This document shows positions 52,215 to 62,884 of a DNA stretch of 64,000 bases, piece after piece; position 1 is the stretch's first letter; each line of letters opens with the position of its first letter. Made by a program: the position numbers and the translations under genes. This DNA comes from Thalassospiraceae bacterium LMO-SO8. GTDB taxonomy: Bacteria; Pseudomonadota; Alphaproteobacteria; Rhodospirillales; Casp-alpha2. The stretch spans positions 496,001 to 560,000 of the forward strand of contig CP134226.1 of assembly GCA_031655335.1 (NCBI GenBank). Reading direction: 5' to 3'. Below the pieces are notes generated by a model, which did no database searches, had not been told where the DNA came from, and was given only the letters and a program-made list of their open reading frames with translations.

Positions 52215-53606
52215 TCAATTGGTTGACGAGGTCAACGCACCGGAGAACAGGGCCACGCCACGCAACAGGTCGATCGCCCGCAAAAGCTGGTAATCGACCG
52301 GCTCGGCCTTCTTTTCACCCTCTTTTTCCGCCGTTTTCCCGGCTTCCGGCTTGGCGTCCGGTGTTGCCTGGGGGGCGGCCTCCTTGGCGTCCTTTTCATG
52401 CTCGCCATTGTCGAGAGCACCCCGCAGGTTCTCCTCGCGGCGGCCGGGGCGGCTTTCGATCTCTTCGATTCGCGACGGCTTGACCTCGATATCCGGGTGG
52501 ATGCCCTTGGCCTGGATGCTGTCGCCCGACGGCGTATAGTAGCGCGCCGTGGTCAGTCGCATGGCCCGATGTCCCTGCAACGGCACGATGGTCTGCACCG
52601 ATCCCTTGCCGAACGACCGCGTGCCCATGAGCACGGCGCGGCGGTGATCCTGCAACGCGCCGGCGACGATTTCCGAGGCCGAGGCCGATCCGCCGTTGAT
52701 CAGCACGACGACCGGCTTGCCTTCGGTCAGGTCGCCCTTGGTCGCGTTGAAGCGCTGCGTATCGTTGGGGTCGCGCGACCGGGTCGAGACGATCTCGCCC
52801 TTGTCCAGGAAGGTATCGGACACGGCGATCGCCTGATCCAGCAGGCCGCCCGGGTTGTTGCGCAGATCGAGGACGTATCCTTTGAGCTTGTCGCCGGAAT
52901 CCTTCTTGATCTTCTCGATCGCCTTGTCCAGGCCCTGCTTGGTCTGTTCGCTGAACGAGGTGATGCGGATGTAGCCGATATCATCGCCTTCCAGGTGCGA
53001 GCGCACGGAGGTGATCTTGATGATCGCCCGGGTCAGGGTGACGTCGAAGGGTTCCTGCCCGGCACGGAAGATGGTCAGCTTGATGTCGCTGCCGACCTTG
53101 CCGCGCATCTTTTCGACCGCCTGCGACAGGGTCAGGCCCTGGATCGATTCACTGTCGAGATGGGTGATCAGGTCGCCCGGCTTGACCCCGGCGCGGGCCG
53201 CCGGCGTGTCGTCGATGGGCGAAATCACCTTCACCACGCCGTTTTCCATGGTCACCTGGATGCCCAGGCCGCCGAACTGGCCGCGTGTGTTGACCTGCAT
53301 TTCCTTGAAGGTGCGGGCGTTCATGTAGCTGGAATGGGGGTCGAGGGACTGCAACATGCCGGTGATCGCCGCCTCGATCATCTGCTCGTCCGTGGGCTGA
53401 TCCACGTATTGCGAGCGGATGCGTTCGAACACGTCGCCGAACAGGTTAAGCAGGCGGTAGGTCTCTTCCGAGTTCTTGGCGTCCGCCGCCGGGGCCGCCG
53501 CCGGCTCCTGTGCTACCGCCGGATGGCCGAAGAACGCCAATCCGCCCAGCACCGCCGCACCGGCCAAAGCCCGCATGCCCGCAACCTTCATCATTCTATG
53601 TGTCAT
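52215..53606 (-). CDS. ctpA: S41-family C-terminal processing peptidase
   Basis: A periplasmic Ser/Lys protease that cuts exported proteins; in proteobacteria it also controls peptidoglycan hydrolases. The 463 residues include a signal peptide (to about 33), PDZ domain (GLGIQVTMENGVVKVISPID, ARAGVKPGDLI), and catalytic Ser in NGGSASASEIVAGAL with the Lys in SFGKGSVQ. The tail (about 385-440) is charged and low-complexity. Its ATG overlaps the envC stop by four bases. Confidence 0.94.
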   Translation of the reverse strand: MTHRMMKVAGMRALAGAAVLGGLAFFGHPAVAQEPAAAPAADAKNSEETYRLLNLFGDVFERIRSQYVDQPTDEQMIEAAITGMLQSLDPHSSYMNARTFKEMQVNTRGQFGGLGIQVTMENGVVKVISPIDDTPAARAGVKPGDLITHLDSESIQGLTLSQAVEKMRGKVGSDIKLTIFRAGQEPFDVTLTRAIIKITSVRSHLEGDDIGYIRITSFSEQTKQGLDKAIEKIKKDSGDKLKGYVLDLRNNPGGLLDQAIAVSDTFLDKGEIVSTRSRDPNDTQRFNATKGDLTEGKPVVVLINGGSASASEIVAGALQDHRRAVLMGTRSFGKGSVQTIVPLQGHRAMRLTTARYYTPSGDSIQAKGIHPDIEVKPSRIEEIESRPGRREENLRGALDNGEHEKDAKEAAPQATPDAKPEAGKTAEKEGEKKAEPVDYQLLRAIDLLRGVALFSGALTSSTN

Positions 53607-54883
53607 CCGCTTACCTTGTCATTGCGTGACGCCAACCACGGCAAGGGATTGATCGGTTGTCCCTTGCGGCGCAGTTCGACGTAGAGAACGGGCCGATCGC
53701 CCCCATCGGCCCCCATCAGGCCCACGGGCTCACCAGTGGAAACATGCTGGCCCACGGTCATGTCGATGCGGGCCATTCCGGCCAGTAGGGTATGATATCC
53801 GTCGCCGTGATCGATAATCAATAATTGCCCATAACCTCTGAATTTTCCCGCGAACGCGATCTTTCCGTCATAGGTGGCGATAACCTGGGCACCGCCGCGG
53901 GCCGCGATGTCGATGCCTTTGCGCGAAAGCCCTGTCGGCAGGTTCTCGCCGTAACGGCCGATCAGGTCGCCGATAACGGGCAACGGCAACCGGCCACGAC
54001 GACTTGTGATCGACACAGATGGCGAAACTGTGGCGGCGCGGGCCTGACGCTGGGCCTCGGCGCGCTCGCGGTCGGCCTGTTCCTTGGCGTTCGCGTTCGC
54101 CTTCGTCTTGGCCTCCGCCTCGGCGCGGGCAGCCGCCCGTTCATCGGCTTCCCGCTGTTCCTCCAGCCGGGCCATCAGGTCCCTCAGGTTTTCCGCCTTG
54201 GCGGCCAGGCGGGCGACACGTTCGGCCGCCCGGCGTTCCTCGGCCAGGGTTTTGTCCAGCAGGCGCCGCCGATCGGCCATCAACTGGCGGATTTCGGCGC
54301 GTTGACGGTCCAGATCCTGGGCCGCCGAATTGAGGTTCAGGCGCTCATCCGCGGTCTTTTCCCGGGTATCGGCCAGGGATTGCAGGTCCAGGCGGATGCG
54401 CGTCGCCCGGCGGTCGATTTCCGGCACCACGGCGCGCAGCAGGATCGCGCTGCGGACCAGGTCGTCGGGGCTGGACGGCATGGCCAGCAAGGCTTCGGGC
54501 GGGAACTGGACCATCTTCTGCAACGCCACCAGGACGCCGGCCAACTGCGAGCGATTGGCGCCCAACTGCGCCAATTTCTCCTTTTCCTGGCGCACCAGGT
54601 CGGCGATCTTGGCCTCCAGGGTGATGACGCGAAGTTCCCGGTCCTGCACGACCTTGGCCGCCGATACCAGGCGGTGTTGCAGGTTCTTGAGGTCGGTCTC
54701 CAACGCCTGGGCCTCGCCCTTCAGGCGTTCGCTTTCCGCCCGGCCCTTCCTGATTTCCTGCTGGACCTTGTCGAGGGATCCGGCCCCCGGCTTGTCGTCC
54801 GCCAGAACAGCGGGAGCCGGCATCAGGGCGGCCAGGGCCACCGTCAGCACTGTTCCAAAGAGTGACCGGCGGCGCCGGGCCAA
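53603..54883 (-). CDS. envC: EnvC-like murein hydrolase activator with degenerate LytM domain
   Basis: A 426-residue periplasmic protein with signal peptide (to about 28), a long coiled coil (30-270), and a C-terminal M23/LytM domain. The metal ligands are lost: the expected HxGxD reads RKGID, the HTLYAH type motif reads HTLLAG, and the final HxE strand reads LYVEL. This is the EnvC situation, where the dead LytM domain activates amidases that split septal peptidoglycan. The gene lies between gpmI and ctpA, the same order as in many proteobacteria. Confidence 0.92.
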   Translation of the reverse strand: MARRRRSLFGTVLTVALAALMPAPAVLADDKPGAGSLDKVQQEIRKGRAESERLKGEAQALETDLKNLQHRLVSAAKVVQDRELRVITLEAKIADLVRQEKEKLAQLGANRSQLAGVLVALQKMVQFPPEALLAMPSSPDDLVRSAILLRAVVPEIDRRATRIRLDLQSLADTREKTADERLNLNSAAQDLDRQRAEIRQLMADRRRLLDKTLAEERRAAERVARLAAKAENLRDLMARLEEQREADERAAARAEAEAKTKANANAKEQADRERAEAQRQARAATVSPSVSITSRRGRLPLPVIGDLIGRYGENLPTGLSRKGIDIAARGGAQVIATYDGKIAFAGKFRGYGQLLIIDHGDGYHTLLAGMARIDMTVGQHVSTGEPVGLMGADGGDRPVLYVELRRKGQPINPLPWLASRNDKVSG

Positions 54884-54892
54884 GGGCCCCGC

Positions 54893-56470
54893 CTACTCCG
54901 CCGCCGCGCGGGCCGCGGCCGCGCTGCCGTCGATCAGCGACCGGCCGGTCATTTCCGCCGGCTGTTCCAGGCCCATCAGCTGCAACAGCGTCGGCGCCAC
55001 ATCGGCCAGCCGCCCGTCATGCAGGCCGTTGACCCAGTTGGGCGCGTTGACCAGCAAGGCCGGCACTAGGTTCAGGGTATGGGCCGTGTGAGGGCCGCGG
55101 TTCTTGGGATCGGCCATCTGCTCGCAATTGCCATGATCGGCGGTGACCAGCATGACGCCACCGGCGTCGATCACGGCTTTCTCCAGGCGGGTCAGCGCGG
55201 CGTCGATGGTTTCCGCCGCCTTCATGGCGGCCTCGAGAATGCCCGTATGGCCGACCATGTCGCCGTTGGCATAATTGACCACGATCAGGTCGAACCTGCC
55301 CTCGCCGATCACGCGGACCAGCTCGTCCGTCACCTTGGGCGCCGACATTTCGGGTTGCAGATCATAGGTCGCGACCTTGGGCGACGGCACCAGGATGCGC
55401 TCCTCGCCGTCGAACACGTCCTCGCGTCCGCCGTTCAGGAAGAAGGTCACATGGGCGTATTTTTCCGTCTCGGCGATGCGCAACTGGGACTTCCCGGCCT
55501 TGGACACGGCTTCCCCCAGGATGCCCGACAGGGTTTCCGAGGGGAACATGGCCGGCAGGAAGCCATTGAGATCACTGGAATATTCCACCATGCCCAGGCG
55601 CGCCGCGAAATCCACTGTCTTGGCCCGCGTGAACCCGTCGAACGCCGGGTCGACCAGGGCCGACAGAATCTCCCGCGCCCGGTCGGCGCGGAAATTGGCG
55701 CAGAGCAGACCGTCGCCGTCCGCCATCCCTGCGTAATCGCCGATCACGCAGGGCTCCATGAATTCATCGGTCTTGCCGACGTTGTAGGCCTCCTCGATCG
55801 CGCGCACGGGATCGTCGGCCGTATCCACGCCTTCGGCCCGGACCATGACGTCATAAGCCTTGGACACGCGGTCCCAACGCTTGTCCCGGTCCATGGCGAA
55901 ATAACGCCCGGTCACCGTGCCCACGGTCACGCCGTCGCAAGCCTCCAGGTCGGTGAGGAACCGGCCCATGTAGCCCTTCGCCCCCTTGGGCTGGGTGTCG
56001 CGGCCGTCGAGGAAGGCATGGACGACGACGGGCACGTCCGCCTTGGCCACGGCCTTGGCCAGGGCAACCATATGGTCCTGGTGGCTGTGCACGCCGCCGG
56101 GGCTGAGCAGGCCGATCAGATGGCAGGCGCCGCCGGAGGATTTGAGCGTGTCGATGAAGGCGGCCAACGCCGGGTTTTCAGCCAGCGAGCCGTCGGCCAC
56201 CGCCGCGTCGATGCGCGGCAGGTCCTGCATGACGACGCGCCCCGCGCCCAGGTTCATGTGCCCGACCTCGGAATTGCCCATCTGGCCCTGGGGCAGGCCG
56301 ACTTCCTGGGCCGAGGCGTCGAGCCGCGCACGCGGGCATTCCGCGACAAGCCGGTCCCAGGTCGGCGTCTTCGCCAGGGAAATGGCGTTGTCGGGGGCCG
56401 CTTCGCGGTCGCCCCATCCGTCCAGAATGCACAGGACGACGGGTCGGGGGTGTTTGGTCGCTTCGGGCAT
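54893..56470 (-). CDS. gpmI: 2,3-bisphosphoglycerate-independent phosphoglycerate mutase
   Basis: Interconverts 3- and 2-phosphoglycerate with two Mn ions. Start at 56470 gives 525 residues. Motifs: LCILDGWGDRE (first metal Asp), the phosphoserine in GNSEVGHMNLGAGR, HAFLDGRDTQPKGAKGY, and HGNCEQM and HTAHT metal ligands near the C-terminus. First gene of the gpmI-envC-ctpA group. Confidence 0.96.
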   Translation of the reverse strand: MPEATKHPRPVVLCILDGWGDREAAPDNAISLAKTPTWDRLVAECPRARLDASAQEVGLPQGQMGNSEVGHMNLGAGRVVMQDLPRIDAAVADGSLAENPALAAFIDTLKSSGGACHLIGLLSPGGVHSHQDHMVALAKAVAKADVPVVVHAFLDGRDTQPKGAKGYMGRFLTDLEACDGVTVGTVTGRYFAMDRDKRWDRVSKAYDVMVRAEGVDTADDPVRAIEEAYNVGKTDEFMEPCVIGDYAGMADGDGLLCANFRADRAREILSALVDPAFDGFTRAKTVDFAARLGMVEYSSDLNGFLPAMFPSETLSGILGEAVSKAGKSQLRIAETEKYAHVTFFLNGGREDVFDGEERILVPSPKVATYDLQPEMSAPKVTDELVRVIGEGRFDLIVVNYANGDMVGHTGILEAAMKAAETIDAALTRLEKAVIDAGGVMLVTADHGNCEQMADPKNRGPHTAHTLNLVPALLVNAPNWVNGLHDGRLADVAPTLLQLMGLEQPAEMTGRSLIDGSAAAARAAAE

Positions 56471-56624
56471 GGCGCTCTTCTTAACGATAAACAGGCATTG
56501 GGGTGCTGAAATGGGGTGTTCTCGGCCTGCCGTCAACGGCGCCGATCCTCAGGCCGTCTTTTACCAGAGGATCGCGCCGGATGGTAGCCTTGGCGCGCGA
56601 CGCCCCCCGCAACGAAACCGGCGC

Positions 56625-57083
56625 TCAGACTCGATGATAAGGGTGCCCGGTGAGGATCGCATGCCCCCGGTAAAGCTGTTCGGCGAGCAGCGCCGGGACC
56701 AATTGGTGCGGCCAGGTCTGGGCGCCCAGGGACATCACGAAATCGGCGCGTTTGCGCAGGTCGGCGGCCAGGCCGTCGGCGCCGCCGATCAGAAACACTA
56801 GGTCGCGCACGCCGCCGTCGCGCCAGGCGCCCAGGCGTTCGGCGAATTTCGGGCTGGTGTCGGACGTCCCGCGTTCGTCGAGGGCGACCAGGGTGGCGCC
56901 GTCGGGGCAGGCGGCCAGCAATAGTTCCGCCTCCCGCGCCTTCAGGGCGTCGCCGGAAAGCGGCTTTTTCTCCTCGACCAGCTTAAGGTCCAGCGGCCAG
57001 GGCAGACGGGCCTTGTACTGGTCGAACAGATCCTGTTCGGGGCCTTTCTTGCGGCGGCCCACGGCGATGATGGTGATGCGCAT
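56625..57083 (-). CDS. rlmH: 23S rRNA (pseudouridine(1915)-N3)-methyltransferase
   Basis: A SPOUT enzyme that methylates pseudouridine 1915 in helix 69. The 152-residue protein has ALDERGTSDTSPKFAERL, the FLIGGADGL loop, and the C-terminal knot WPHQLVPALLAEQLYRGHAI to PYHRV. Downstream of rsfS, a conserved pair in bacteria. Confidence 0.96.
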   Translation of the reverse strand: MRITIIAVGRRKKGPEQDLFDQYKARLPWPLDLKLVEEKKPLSGDALKAREAELLLAACPDGATLVALDERGTSDTSPKFAERLGAWRDGGVRDLVFLIGGADGLAADLRKRADFVMSLGAQTWPHQLVPALLAEQLYRGHAILTGHPYHRV

Positions 57084-57226
57084 GGCGAGAGATTAGCGTG
57101 ATTTGACGGCAGCGCGAACAAGACCGTCTGAAACAGCCCGGCACGGACTGCCGTCGGATATACGTCGTTCCCTAAGCCCCGCCGACGTTATGCCGGGGAA
57201 CCGGGTCTTGGCGGCGCGCCTTTATA

Positions 57227-57586
57227 TCAGGCCGGCGCCGCGGCGGCTTCCTGGACCGGCGCGCCGGACCACAGCTTTTCCAGGCCGTAGAACTGCCGCA
57301 CTTCGGGACGGAACAGGTGCACGATGACATCGCCGGCGTCGATCAGGACCCAGTCGCACTGCGTCAGGCCCTCGACATTGATGCCCTTCAACCCGTTCTG
57401 TTTGAGTTTTTCCCGAAGGTGGTCGGCCATGGCGCCCACCTGGCGCTCGGATGTGCCGCTGGCAATGACCATGTGATCCGCGATATCGGTCTTGCCGTGA
57501 AGGTCGATGACGGAAAGGTCCAGTGCCTTGTCGTCATCCAGGGATGCGGTCACCAGCTTCAAGACGTCATCGCCGGTGAGTGGCAT
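57227..57586 (-). CDS. rsfS: Ribosomal silencing factor RsfS
   Basis: Blocks subunit joining by binding L14 in starved cells. The ATG at 57586 gives 119 residues; a GTG start at 57631 would add a basic 15-residue segment. Family features: LDLSVIDLHGKTDIADHMVI, ASGTSERQVGAMADHL, GLTQCDWVLIDAGDVIVHLF and FYGLEKLW. Downstream of nadD, upstream of rlmH. Confidence 0.93.
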   Translation of the reverse strand: MPLTGDDVLKLVTASLDDDKALDLSVIDLHGKTDIADHMVIASGTSERQVGAMADHLREKLKQNGLKGINVEGLTQCDWVLIDAGDVIVHLFRPEVRQFYGLEKLWSGAPVQEAAAAPA

Positions 57587-57662
57587 CGGTTTCGCTTTTG
57601 GTATGGCCTTTTTCCTTTTCGTTCGTTGCACGAACCGTCGGCAACCTTGCCGGCGGTCTTGA

Positions 57663-58259
57663 TTAACCGCCTGGACGCCGGAACATGCCCCGCGCCCGGA
57701 GCGCCGTGGCCGAGGTCGCGTTCAACGGCGTATGAAGGAAGACCCACGCCGGAGGACGCATGTCGGCCAGCCGACCCGCCCGGGATTCCTTGATGCGTTC
57801 CCGGTGGAACCGGCGCGCTGCCCTGCCCGACAACGCCCCTAAAGAATAGGTAGGACGGTCGAAAACCGCAACGGGCACGGTTTGAAAGATTCGTGTCCAG
57901 CGGTTCCAGCGGGAAATCTGCGCCAGGTTGTCGGCCCCCATAAGCCAGACAAATCGGTGATTTGGGAATCGCCGGACCAGTCTGGCCAGGGTTTCCGCCG
58001 TATAGGTGGTGCCCAGGCCCTTTTCCACGTCCGTGACCCGGATGCGGGGGTGGTCGGCGACTTTTTTGGCACTTTCGATTCGCGCCTCGAACGGCGCCAT
58101 GCCGGCCTGGGGCTTCAACGGGTTCTGCGGCGACACCAGCCACCACACCTCGTCGAGGCGCAACCGCTTCAGCGCCTGCAGGCTGATGTGCCGGTGGCCC
58201 TGGTGGGCGGGATTGAAGGACCCGCCCAGAATGCCGATGCGCCGAAGATGCCGTTTCAA
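57663..58259 (-). CDS. nadD: Nicotinate-nucleotide adenylyltransferase
   Basis: Adenylates nicotinate mononucleotide in NAD synthesis. The 198-residue protein has GILGGSFNPAHQGHRHI with the (T/H)xGH nucleotide site, VWWLVSPQNPLK and FVWLMGADNLAQISRW. The C-terminal motif reads NATSATALRARG, weaker than the usual ISSTxIR. Between proA and rsfS. Confidence 0.94.
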   Translation of the reverse strand: MKRHLRRIGILGGSFNPAHQGHRHISLQALKRLRLDEVWWLVSPQNPLKPQAGMAPFEARIESAKKVADHPRIRVTDVEKGLGTTYTAETLARLVRRFPNHRFVWLMGADNLAQISRWNRWTRIFQTVPVAVFDRPTYSLGALSGRAARRFHRERIKESRAGRLADMRPPAWVFLHTPLNATSATALRARGMFRRPGG

Positions 58260-58295
58260 GGGGTGCCCGCCTGGGGGTCAGGGGTGATGAGGGAA

Positions 58296-59567
58296 CTACG
58301 GCCGGACCTGGCCGGTGCCGCGAACGATGTACTTGAAACTGGTCAGTTGTTCGACCCCGACCGGCCCGCGGGCGTGCAGCTTGCCGGTGGAAATGCCGAT
58401 CTCCGCGCCCATGCCGAATTCACCGCCGTCGGCGAACTGGGTCGAGGCGTTGACCAGCACGATGGCGCTGTCGACCTCGTTGATGAACTTCTCAGCCGCC
58501 GCCGCGTCGCTGGTGATGATCGCGTCGGTGTGGTCGGAGCCATGGGCGCCGATGAAGCGGATGGCGTCGTCGATGTCGTCGACCAGTTTCACGGCGACGA
58601 TGCTGTCCAGATATTCCGTGTCCCAGTCTTCATCCGTCGCGGGGATCACGCGGGCGTCCATCTTCTGCACGTCGGCGTCGCCGCGCACCTCGCAGCCGGC
58701 CTGAACCAGACCGTCCAGGATGCCGGGCAGAAGCTTGGCGGCCGCGTCGCGGTCGACCAGGATGTTTTCCGTCGCCCCGCAGATGCCCGTGCGGCGCATC
58801 TTGGCGTTGACCACCACGTCACGGGCCATGGCCGGGTCGGCGGCCTTGTTGACGTAGGAATGGCACAGCCCTTCAAGGTGCTGGAACAGGGGCACCTTGC
58901 TTTCCTGGATGACCCGCTCGATCAGGGACTTGCCGCCGCGCGGCACGATGACGTCGATGTAGTCGGTCATCCGCAGCATCTCGCCGACGGCGGCGCGGTC
59001 GCGGGTCGGCACGGTCTGGATCGCGTCTTCGGGCAGGTTTGCCGCCTTCAGGCCTTCGCGCAGGCTGTCCAGGATCGCCGCCGAGGAATGAAAGCTTTCC
59101 GAGCCGCCGCGCAGGATCGAGGCATTGCCGGCCTTGAGGCAGAGCCCGCCGGCGTCCGCCGTCACGTTCGGCCGGGATTCGTAAATGACGCCGATGACGC
59201 CCAGCGGCACGCGCCGGCGTTCGATATGCAGGCCGTTGGGGCGGTCCCATTCGGCGAGCGTCGTGCCCACGGGATCGTCGAGCTTGGCGATGTCCTCCAG
59301 CCCGCGGGCCATGGCCTCGACCCGGTCCTCGTTCAACAGCAGACGGTCGAGCAGGGCCTTGGTCAGCCCCTTGGCCTCGCCCCCCGCCATGTCCTTGGCG
59401 TTTTCCGACAGGATGTGGTTCTGGCGCCGGCGCAGGCTGGCGGCGGCTTGCGTTAGGGCCTTGTCCTTGGCGGCGCGCGGCGCCACGGCCAGCTTGGCCT
59501 GGGCGGCGCGGGCGCGGCGGCCGATCTCGGCCATCATCCGGGGAATGTCGTCGGTTTCGTTCGTCAT
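58296..59567 (-). CDS. proA: Glutamate-5-semialdehyde dehydrogenase
   Basis: Reduces gamma-glutamyl phosphate to the semialdehyde. The start at 59567 (GAGGAG upstream) gives 423 residues; the frame extending to 59912 is shadow. [18 protein letters not shown], and the catalytic Cys in [15 protein letters not shown], are diagnostic; [20 protein letters not shown] closes the domain. Follows proB by 41 bases. Confidence 0.96.
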   Translation of the reverse strand: MTNETDDIPRMMAEIGRRARAAQAKLAVAPRAAKDKALTQAAASLRRRQNHILSENAKDMAGGEAKGLTKALLDRLLLNEDRVEAMARGLEDIAKLDDPVGTTLAEWDRPNGLHIERRRVPLGVIGVIYESRPNVTADAGGLCLKAGNASILRGGSESFHSSAAILDSLREGLKAANLPEDAIQTVPTRDRAAVGEMLRMTDYIDVIVPRGGKSLIERVIQESKVPLFQHLEGLCHSYVNKAADPAMARDVVVNAKMRRTGICGATENILVDRDAAAKLLPGILDGLVQAGCEVRGDADVQKMDARVIPATDEDWDTEYLDSIVAVKLVDDIDDAIRFIGAHGSDHTDAIITSDAAAAEKFINEVDSAIVLVNASTQFADGGEFGMGAEIGISTGKLHARGPVGVEQLTSFKYIVRGTGQVRP

Positions 59568-59608
59568 CGTCCTCTCCTCACCGGCGGCGATATGGGGGCT
59601 GGCGGACA

Positions 59609-61797
<2,189 letters not shown>

Positions 61798-61818
61798 TTA
61801 CACCTTACCGCGGACATG

Positions 61819-61849
61819 AAAAACGGGGGAATGGCTGGCCATTCCCCCG
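61819..61849 (-). terminator. Rho-independent terminator after rpmA
   Basis: On the minus strand CGGGGGAATGGC and GCCATTCCCCCG (61824-61849) form a 12-bp stem with a two-base loop, followed by TTTTT (61819-61823). It separates rplU-rpmA from obgE, which must have its own promoter or rely on read-through. Confidence 0.92.
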
Positions 61850-61882
61850 CGAATTTCAAGTCGCGAATGGCCGTTCAATCCG

Positions 61883-62140
61883 TCAGACCGACGGCTCCAC
61901 CGAAATGTAGGTGCGGCCCTTGGCCTTGGTCGCGAACTTCACCCGGCCTTCGGACGTGGCGAAGATCGTGTGATCCTTGCCGATGCCGACGTTTTCGCCG
62001 GGGTGATACTTGGTGCCGCGCTGACGCACGATGATGTTGCCGGCCTCGACAGCCTGACCGCCGGACTTCTTCAAGCCCAGGCGGCGGCCTTCCGAATCGC
62101 GGCCGTTGCGCGAACTACCACCGGATTTCTTATGTGCCAT
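61883..62140 (-). CDS. rpmA: 50S ribosomal protein L27
   Basis: The N-terminus of L27 reaches the peptidyl transferase centre. 85 residues with [35 protein letters not shown] and [10 protein letters not shown], all standard. It starts 13 bases after rplU. Confidence 0.98.
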   Translation of the reverse strand: MAHKKSGGSSRNGRDSEGRRLGLKKSGGQAVEAGNIIVRQRGTKYHPGENVGIGKDHTIFATSEGRVKFATKAKGRTYISVEPSV

Positions 62141-62153
62141 CGGTGACTACTCC

Positions 62154-62660
62154 TTATTCCTCGCCCTTTTTGGGGGCGGCTTTCTTGGCGGGGGCCTTCT
62201 TGGCCGCGGGCTTTTTCGCGGCCGGTTTGGCGTCAGCCTTATCGGCGGCCGCCTTGGATTCCTGTTTCGCCGGCTTGGCGTCGGCGGCGGGTTCGGCGTC
62301 GGCCTTCTTCGGCGCCGCCTTCTTGGCCGCGGCCGGCTTGGTGCCGGTGGCGCTCACGTCGACGATGCGCAGCACCGTCTCGAACTGCCGATGGCCCTTG
62401 AGGCGGCGGTAGTTGTGGCGCCGCTTCTTCTTGAAGATCAGAACCTTGTCGCCCTTCTGCTGTTCCAGCACTTCGGCGAACACGGCGGCCTTCTCGACCA
62501 CGGGGGTGCCGAACGTGGGGGCCTTGCCCTCTTCGCCCAGCATCATCACCTGGCCAACTTCAATCGTTTCACCCGGCTCGCCAAGCAGCTTTTCCACGAT
62601 GATGACGTCACCCGACGTCACCCGATACTGCTTACCGCCGGTCTTGATAACCGCGTACAT
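62154..62660 (-). CDS. rplU: 50S ribosomal protein L21
   Basis: 168 residues, of which 1-105 are the L21 domain (MYAVIKTGGKQYRV, VLIFKKKRRHNYRRLKGHRQ). Residues 110-168 are a long Lys/Ala/Pro/Asp-rich extension (PAAKKAAPKKADAEP and similar units) absent from E. coli L21. First gene of rplU-rpmA with a strong promoter about 80 bases upstream. Confidence 0.96.
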   Translation of the reverse strand: MYAVIKTGGKQYRVTSGDVIIVEKLLGEPGETIEVGQVMMLGEEGKAPTFGTPVVEKAAVFAEVLEQQKGDKVLIFKKKRRHNYRRLKGHRQFETVLRIVDVSATGTKPAAAKKAAPKKADAEPAADAKPAKQESKAAADKADAKPAAKKPAAKKAPAKKAAPKKGEE

Positions 62661-62708
62661 CGTTTCAGAACCCTATTAATTGTTGATCTTGTTTGGTTAT
62701 TTCCATCT

Positions 62709-62740
62709 GCCGTCCCTTCTGGCGCGGCAGAAGGGACGGC
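62709..62740 (-). promoter_or_regulatory. Hairpin in the rplU leader
   Basis: GCCGTCCCTTCTG (62709-62721) and CAGAAGGGACGGC (62728-62740) form a perfect 13-bp stem with a 6-base loop, about 50 bases upstream of the rplU start. It has no T-run, so it is not a typical terminator. The predicted transcription start falls in its 5' arm, leaving an 8-bp stem at the mRNA end. Confidence 0.6.
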
Positions 62741-62768
62741 AATATAGCCACGAAGACCCAGAAGTCAA
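62741..62768 (-). promoter_or_regulatory. Sigma70-type promoter of rplU-rpmA
   Basis: On the minus strand TTGACT (62763-62768), a 16-base spacer and TATATT (62741-62746), each five of six matches to consensus. Confidence 0.7.
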
Positions 62769-62884
62769 TCGATCATACACTCGCGACATGCAGTCGCGTC
62801 AAAAATCGCGGGGATCAAGCAAAAACTCTACATAATAAAAATTATGATAAATGAATAATTTATATCGAACCTCAGAGAGTTTCG

